From the NCBI GenBank assembly GCA_017516785.1, contig JAFXAV010000010.1, forward strand, positions 1 to 9,612: DNA of 9,612 nt. The letters run 5' to 3'. This stretch comes from Oscillospiraceae bacterium. GTDB lineage: Bacteria > Bacillota_A > Clostridia > Oscillospirales > Oscillospiraceae. Positions 6,066 through 9,612 of the stretch are shown one piece after another. The notes below the pieces were generated by a model, which did no database searches, was not told the origin of the DNA, and was given only the letters and a program-made list of their open reading frames with translations. Numbering within the stretch: position 1 is the stretch's first letter; each line of letters opens with the position of its first letter. Made by a program: the position numbers and the translations under genes.

Positions 6066-6305
6066 TCAATCTTCATCAGGAAATCTCATGGCATCACACA
6101 TCAGCTTCAGAATCCTGTTATGGAGGAAGTAGGCCATGCCGGGGCATTCCCACAGCAGCTGACGGGTTTCCGCCGGGAGGGTACTGACATACTGCTCGAA
6201 CCGCTGTTTGGCCTCTTCCAGAGATGCTGTCATCTTACGGCATTCCTCGTCGGATGCTATGAGTTCCCGGATGCGTTCCCGCCGCTCTATCGGTGTCAGA
6301 TTCAT
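6066..6305 (-). CDS. Small hypothetical protein, divergent from the XRE regulator
   Basis: I do not recognise this 79-aa protein. It is charged and probably all helical: a basic first helix (5-17), a longer amphipathic helix (18-42), a break at P44, and further helices at 45-52 and 56-74. It has three Cys (22, 54, 70), a C-terminal acidic tail, and no signal peptide or membrane segment. It is supported as real by a GGGGGTG ribosome site 5 nt before the ATG, a promoter-like palindrome shared with the divergent XRE gene, and a fit between repeat copy C and that promoter. The head-to-head arrangement suggests that the XRE protein controls it. A toxin-antitoxin or stress role is possible but unsupported by motifs. 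Confidence 0.65.
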   Translation of the reverse strand: MNLTPIERRERIRELIASDEECRKMTASLEEAKQRFEQYVSTLPAETRQLLWECPGMAYFLHNRILKLMCDAMRFPDED

Positions 6306-6321
6306 ATCTTCACCCCCATTT

Positions 6322-6354
6322 TTGCATTATATAACGTTTTGTTATATAATGCAA
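6322..6354. promoter_or_regulatory. Perfect 14-bp inverted repeat carrying two divergent promoters
   Basis: TTGCATTATATAAC (6322-6335) and GTTATATAATGCAA (6341-6354) are exact inverted repeats around GTTTT. Rightward, TTGCAT (6322-6327) and TATAAT (6345-6350) are 17 bp apart. By symmetry, leftward TTGCAT (6354-6349) and TATAAT (6331-6326) are also 17 bp apart. Both -10 boxes are perfect; the -35 boxes match only at TTG. Predicted starts are near 6357 for the XRE gene and 6319 for the small gene. The palindrome is also a natural operator for a dimeric regulator, most likely the XRE protein (inference). A further -10-like TATACT at 6374-6379 is a possible alternative rightward promoter. Confidence 0.75.
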
Positions 6355-6412
6355 TATTACATTTTGTTTTGTATATACTTGGCTTACAGTCTAACAGAGG
6401 GAGATGTGAGCT

Positions 6413-6631
6413 TTGTACGTACGAATCAGGGATCTACGGGAAGATAAAGATCTGATGCAGGAAGACCTGGCGAAACTGCTTAACTGTACCCAGGCTTGCT
6501 ACTCCAATTATGAAAACGGCAAACGGGATATTCCCACGGAGGTTTTGAACAAACTAGCTGATTTCTATAATGTCAGCGTGGACTACCTTCTGGGCCGCAC
6601 CAATGTGAAGACTCCCTATCCCAAGAAATAA
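6413..6631 (+). CDS. XRE-family helix-turn-helix transcriptional regulator
   Basis: A 72-aa single-domain DNA-binding protein of the HTH_3/cI-SinR type. The five-helix fold is visible: helix 1 at 3-11, the HTH pair at 16-23 and 26-34 with the recognition stretch TQACYSNYENG (26-36), helix 4 at 41-51 and the typical ending VDYLLGRT (56-63). There is no separate sensor or dimer domain. The start is TTG at 6413: an in-frame TGA at 6407 excludes an upstream start, and AGAGGGAG (6396-6403) lies 9 nt before it. Divergent from the 79-aa gene across a perfect palindrome, it probably represses its own and its neighbour's promoter. A weak TTG start fits a low-level autoregulated repressor (inference). 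Confidence 0.88.
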   Translation: MYVRIRDLREDKDLMQEDLAKLLNCTQACYSNYENGKRDIPTEVLNKLADFYNVSVDYLLGRTNVKTPYPKK

Positions 6632-6635
6632 AACA

Positions 6636-6671
6636 ATGCCCGCGACGGTTGCGTCGCGGGCATATCTTTTT
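6636..6671. terminator. Bidirectional terminator between XRE gene and tldE
   Basis: A perfect 11-bp stem, ATGCCCGCGAC (6636-6646) with GTCGCGGGCAT (6653-6663), has a GGTTGC loop. Rightward it is followed by five T (6667-6671), leftward by a T-rich stretch (TGTTTTATTT). It begins 4 bp after the XRE stop and ends 3 bp before the tldE stop, serving both convergent genes. Confidence 0.9.
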
Positions 6672-6674
6672 ATC

Positions 6675-8021
6675 TTACTTACCGGCGATGGACAGGCCTT
6701 CCACCAGGACGCTGGGTGCGCCGAAGGCGGTCTTGCCGAAGGCCTGGGGCAGCTGGCAGTTGTTGGCCAGGGCCACGATGTTCTTCAACAGGTCGTAGAA
6801 ATTGCCCGCCACGGTGAAGGACTTCACATGGGTGGTCTTGACACCATTTTCGATCATGAAGCCTTCGCTCTGGAGAGAGAAGTCACCGGAGACGGCATTG
6901 GCGCCTGCGTGCAGGCCTTCCAGAGTGCTGATGAACACGCCGTTGCCGGCCTTTTTCAGCAGTTCTTCCTCGGTCAGATCGCCGTTTTCCAGATAGAAGG
7001 TGAAGGGACGGATGCCCACAGCAGAGTCATAGGAACCCTTGGAGGCATTGCCGGTGGTCTTCTTGCCAGCCTGGTTGGCGGTCTTCAGATTGTACAGAAG
7101 GGTATTCAAAACGCCCTTTTCAATGACGTTCTTCTTATGGGTGGGGCTGCCCTCGGCGTCAAAGTTGATGTTCTCGGGATTCTCGGGATGGAAAGGATCG
7201 TCCACCAGAGTCACCACATCGGATGCAACCGCTTCACCCTCGGAGTTCGCAAAACGGGACAGGCCCTTCTGGGCAGCTTCGGAGGAGAAGATGGAGGCAA
7301 AGCACTGCAGCAGGCTGCACATGGCATCGGGATTGAACACCACGGGATACTGACCGGTGGGGGCGGGCTCACCGCCCAGCTTGCTCTTGGCACCGTCCAC
7401 GGTCTTCTTCACCAGGGCATCGGTGTCGATGGTGTCCAGTTTGCCCAGCTTAAAATTGAAGTCATTGGACAGTTCCTGACCATCAGACACCACGCCGATG
7501 GCCACAAGACCCACGGCGTTGCCGCTCCAGCGGAGATCCAGACCCTTGGAGTTGTAGATGGCGATCTCATTGGATTCGCTGAAACCCTTGGTCTGGCAGC
7601 CGTCCACCACGGAAGGATCACAGGCATACATCTTTTCCTGGGTCTCCAGCACCTTGGCGATCAGCTCCTCGGTGGTGGGGGCGGGATAGCTCCGGTCTTC
7701 CAGGATTTCGTACTCCTGGCCGCCTTCGCCCAGGAAAACCTGCTCCTCAGACTCCAGAACGGAGGCACTGTCGGCTGCCTTCTCAACGACTGCCTTTGCC
7801 TGCTCGGCGTTCAGAGCCTCGGTGGCTGCGTAACCCATCTTGCCGTTTACGATGCAGCGGAAGCAGACGCCGCCGGAGCGGGAGGAAGAAAATTCGTTGA
7901 TCTCATGCTGGAAAGCGTCCACGCTGACGCCTTCGCCGCCCTGATAATAGAGCTCATATTCGGTAATGCCCTGTGCCTGACACTGGGCGATGACCAATTC
8001 CTTAAACTGATTGAAATCCAT
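6675..8021 (-). CDS. tldE: TldE/PmbA-family protein, partner subunit of TldD
   Basis: A 448-aa protein of the TldD/PmbA family (peptidase family U62). TldE subunits lack the metal site but form a heterodimer with TldD to degrade unfolded or modified peptides; in E. coli the pair processes microcin B17 and CcdA. As expected, there is no HExxxH. Family landmarks are the N-terminal alpha/beta part with SSSRSGGVCFRCI (45-57), DAEGSP (288-293) and GANAVSGDFS (373-382). Length fits E. coli PmbA (about 450 aa). It lies 12 bp after tldD in the same direction, and its AGGAGG ribosome site overlaps the tldD stop codon (TAAGGAGG), so translation of the two is probably coupled. Its natural substrate here is unknown; no precursor peptide or modification gene is in view. 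Confidence 0.93.
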   Translation of the reverse strand: MDFNQFKELVIAQCQAQGITEYELYYQGGEGVSVDAFQHEINEFSSSRSGGVCFRCIVNGKMGYAATEALNAEQAKAVVEKAADSASVLESEEQVFLGEGGQEYEILEDRSYPAPTTEELIAKVLETQEKMYACDPSVVDGCQTKGFSESNEIAIYNSKGLDLRWSGNAVGLVAIGVVSDGQELSNDFNFKLGKLDTIDTDALVKKTVDGAKSKLGGEPAPTGQYPVVFNPDAMCSLLQCFASIFSSEAAQKGLSRFANSEGEAVASDVVTLVDDPFHPENPENINFDAEGSPTHKKNVIEKGVLNTLLYNLKTANQAGKKTTGNASKGSYDSAVGIRPFTFYLENGDLTEEELLKKAGNGVFISTLEGLHAGANAVSGDFSLQSEGFMIENGVKTTHVKSFTVAGNFYDLLKNIVALANNCQLPQAFGKTAFGAPSVLVEGLSIAGK

Positions 8022-8033
8022 TGCGCTACCTCC

Positions 8034-9416
8034 TTATCTGCCGCCGACGGTGATGCTGCTCACGCGGATCAGAGGCTGGCCCACGCTGGTGGGAACCATG
8101 CCGCTGGAAGAGCCGCACATGCCCTGAGCCAGATCCATGTCGGTGCCGACCATGTCGATGCCCAGCAGGATCTCGCTGCCCTTGCCGACCAGAGCCGCGC
8201 CGCGGACAGGCTCGCAGATCTCGCCGTTGCGGATGATATAACCCTCGTTGACGGAGAAGTTGAAGTCGCCGGTGACGGGGTTGACGGAGCCGCCGCCCAT
8301 GGCCTTGGCGTAGAGACCGTACTCGATGGAGGAAATGATATCCTCGTTCTTATCGTCGCCTGCGGCGATATAGGTGTTGGTCATACGGGAAGTGGGGGTA
8401 TGGGCATAGCTTTCGCGGCGGGAAGAACCGGTGGGTTCCATACCCATGCGGCGGGCATTGAACTTGTCGATCATATAGTTCTTCAGGATGCCGTTTTCGA
8501 TCAGCACATTGCGCTGGGAGGGAGTACCCTCATCGTCGAAGTTGATGGAGCCCCACCAGCCGGGAACGGTGCCGTCGTCGATGGCGGTGACCTTGGGGTT
8601 GGCGATCTGGGTGCCCAGCTTGTCCATGGTGAACTGGCTCTGGCCGTAGGCAACCTGGGATGCTTCCAGGGAGTGACCGCAGGCCTCATGGAAGATAACG
8701 CCGCCGAAGGCATTCTCAATGGCAACGGGCATCACGCCTGCGGGGCAGTAGCCTGCGCCGGCCATGGTGACTGCCTGCTTGGCTGCATGGATGCCGACTT
8801 CTCTGGGATTGATGATGTCGAACATCTCCATACCCATCCGGCGGCCGGGGGAGCAGATGCCGGTCTGGCTGCCCTGACCCTTGTCCGCAACGGCGGACAC
8901 CACAATGCGGGTGCGGATCTGACGGTCCTGGGCATAGAGACCGCCGGTGCTGGCGATGAGGATGTTGTGATCCACATCCATCAGCATGCCGGTGGCCTGG
9001 GTGATGGCCTCGTCATATTCCCGGGCGGCAAAATAGGCTTCCTTCAGGACAGAAACCTTCTCCCGGTTGGAGACGGAGGTGGGGACAATCTTGATGGGGT
9101 GGATATCGCCGTAAAGGCGCTCCTTCAGCACGATGTCGATCTGGGCGCTGCCCTGACCCAGTGCTTCAGCGGCGGACTCGGCACAGCGGAGCAGACCGCT
9201 TTCAGAGGTATCCACGGTGGAAGCCATAACGCTTCTCAGACCCTTGTACACACGGACAGAGGCACCGGCAATGACGGTATCTTTGATATTATCTACCTTG
9301 TTCGCGATCATTACGATATCATGATTGGTGGTATTCTGGGCAAAAATCTCGGCATAATCGGCGCCGGTGGACACAGCCTTGGCCAGAACACGCTGACAAA
9401 CTTCTCTTGTGATCAT
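8034..9416 (-). CDS. tldD: TldD-family metalloprotease, catalytic subunit
   Basis: A 460-aa member of peptidase family U62, expected to bind zinc and cleave peptides threaded into a TldD-TldE heterodimer in the cytosol. The metal motif HEACGH (243-248) is intact, and the likely third ligand Cys434 is present in GMCGSSSG. Other family features are DDEGTPSQ (294-301), SRMTNTYI (343-350) and NPVTGDFNFSV (379-389). The start is ATG at 9416 with AAAGGAG 8 nt upstream. It is first in a two-gene operon with tldE, driven by a promoter at 9448-9476. Separate catalytic and non-catalytic subunits match the bacterial TldD/TldE arrangement. Nothing nearby suggests a peptide-antibiotic cluster, so a housekeeping peptide-degrading role is more likely (inference). 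Confidence 0.95.
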   Translation of the reverse strand: MITREVCQRVLAKAVSTGADYAEIFAQNTTNHDIVMIANKVDNIKDTVIAGASVRVYKGLRSVMASTVDTSESGLLRCAESAAEALGQGSAQIDIVLKERLYGDIHPIKIVPTSVSNREKVSVLKEAYFAAREYDEAITQATGMLMDVDHNILIASTGGLYAQDRQIRTRIVVSAVADKGQGSQTGICSPGRRMGMEMFDIINPREVGIHAAKQAVTMAGAGYCPAGVMPVAIENAFGGVIFHEACGHSLEASQVAYGQSQFTMDKLGTQIANPKVTAIDDGTVPGWWGSINFDDEGTPSQRNVLIENGILKNYMIDKFNARRMGMEPTGSSRRESYAHTPTSRMTNTYIAAGDDKNEDIISSIEYGLYAKAMGGGSVNPVTGDFNFSVNEGYIIRNGEICEPVRGAALVGKGSEILLGIDMVGTDMDLAQGMCGSSSGMVPTSVGQPLIRVSSITVGGR

Positions 9417-9447
9417 TCAATTACTCCTTTTCATAGTTTTTCCTTCT

Positions 9448-9476
9448 ATTGTATACAAAATATTGGGGAAAGTCAA
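9448..9476 (-). promoter_or_regulatory. tldD-tldE promoter, touching repeat copy D
   Basis: On the minus strand TTGACT (9471-9476) and TACAAT (9448-9453) are separated by exactly 17 bp, each 5 of 6 to consensus. The predicted start is near 9441, giving a leader of about 25 nt. The first two bases of the -35 box (9475-9476) are the terminal bases of repeat copy D. A perfect palindrome TTGTATACAA (9449-9458) overlaps the -10 box and could be an operator. Confidence 0.7.
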
Positions 9477-9612
9477 ATTGCAGTTTGGCGATGCGTTTGC
9501 TCTGCACTACTTGCCTCCCTCTCTGAGGGAGGTGGCAGCCCGAAGGGCTGACGGAGGGAGTGTCCTATCGACTTTACGACACTCCCCCAGTCAAAAATCA
9601 GAGATTTTTGCC
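9475..9612 (+). repeat. MITE-like hairpin repeat, copy D (right end outside window)
   Basis: A plus-orientation copy cut by the window end. It starts with AAATTGCAGTTTGGC (9475-9489), 14 of 15 to the perfect terminal repeat of copy B. Then follow the hairpins CCTCCCTC/GAGGGAGG, CAGCCC/GGGCTG, GGGAGTGTC/GACACTCCC and AAAAATC/GATTTTT. Loops vary (TCT in the first, AGA in the fourth) while stems stay the same. It lies directly upstream of the tldD promoter. Confidence 0.9.

Noticed and set aside
5940..6455. Open frames running through the repeat copies (also 3048-3257 and 3134-3322)
   Set aside because: They translate hairpin repeat sequence, have no ribosome sites, and differ between copies in frame and extent.
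6636..9551. 971-codon open frame on the plus strand opposite tldE and tldD
   Set aside because: It is Gly/Ala/His/Val-rich without domains, spans two genes and their junction in antisense, and ends in repeat D. This is a typical codon-bias shadow of GC-rich genes.
1..9612. CRISPR array, tRNA or rRNA genes
   Set aside because: The four repeats are about 3 kb apart with no short regular spacers, and I saw no cloverleaf or rRNA sequence on either strand.

Overview
The window looks like chromosomal DNA of a moderately GC-rich, Gram-positive gut-type anaerobe. A member of the Clostridia, Oscillospiraceae-like, is my best guess. The basis is strong AGGAGG-type ribosome sites, sigma-A-type promoters, a PfoR-like EIIC membrane protein, and palindromic intergenic repeats of a kind I remember from that family. 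The taxonomy is inference; no rRNA or other marker is present.

Layout: repeat copy A (1-141, cut by the window edge); rlmA-type 23S rRNA methyltransferase (minus, 148-948) with its own promoter; a terminator; an AMP-dependent acyl-CoA synthetase-like gene (minus, 1062-2810); a gap holding repeat copy B (3060-3260); then a near-consensus promoter with two overlapping palindromes and a roughly 215-nt structured leader ahead of an orphan PTS EIIC/PfoR-like membrane protein (plus, 3546-4658). Next come a terminator and promoter, an alpha/beta hydrolase (plus, 5046-5822) with its terminator, and repeat copy C (5874-6055). A small unknown gene (minus, 6066-6305) and an XRE regulator (plus, 6413-6631) are divergent around a perfect 14-bp inverted repeat. 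A bidirectional terminator then separates the XRE gene from a tldD-tldE operon (minus, 9416 to 6675), whose promoter abuts repeat copy D (9475-9612, cut by the window edge).

The genes are mostly independent units with their own promoters and terminators; only tldD-tldE form a clear operon, coupled through a stop codon that overlaps the next ribosome site. The unknown 79-aa gene and the XRE gene form a small divergent module, probably regulated through their shared palindrome.

The most notable non-genic content is a dispersed MITE-like repeat of about 180-200 bp, present four times in 9.6 kb. It has 15-bp terminal inverted repeats and six consecutive short-loop hairpins. One hairpin shows three compensatory base-pair changes between copies. 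The second notable item is the 6322-6354 palindrome, in which each arm can supply the -35 of one promoter and the -10 of the opposite one.
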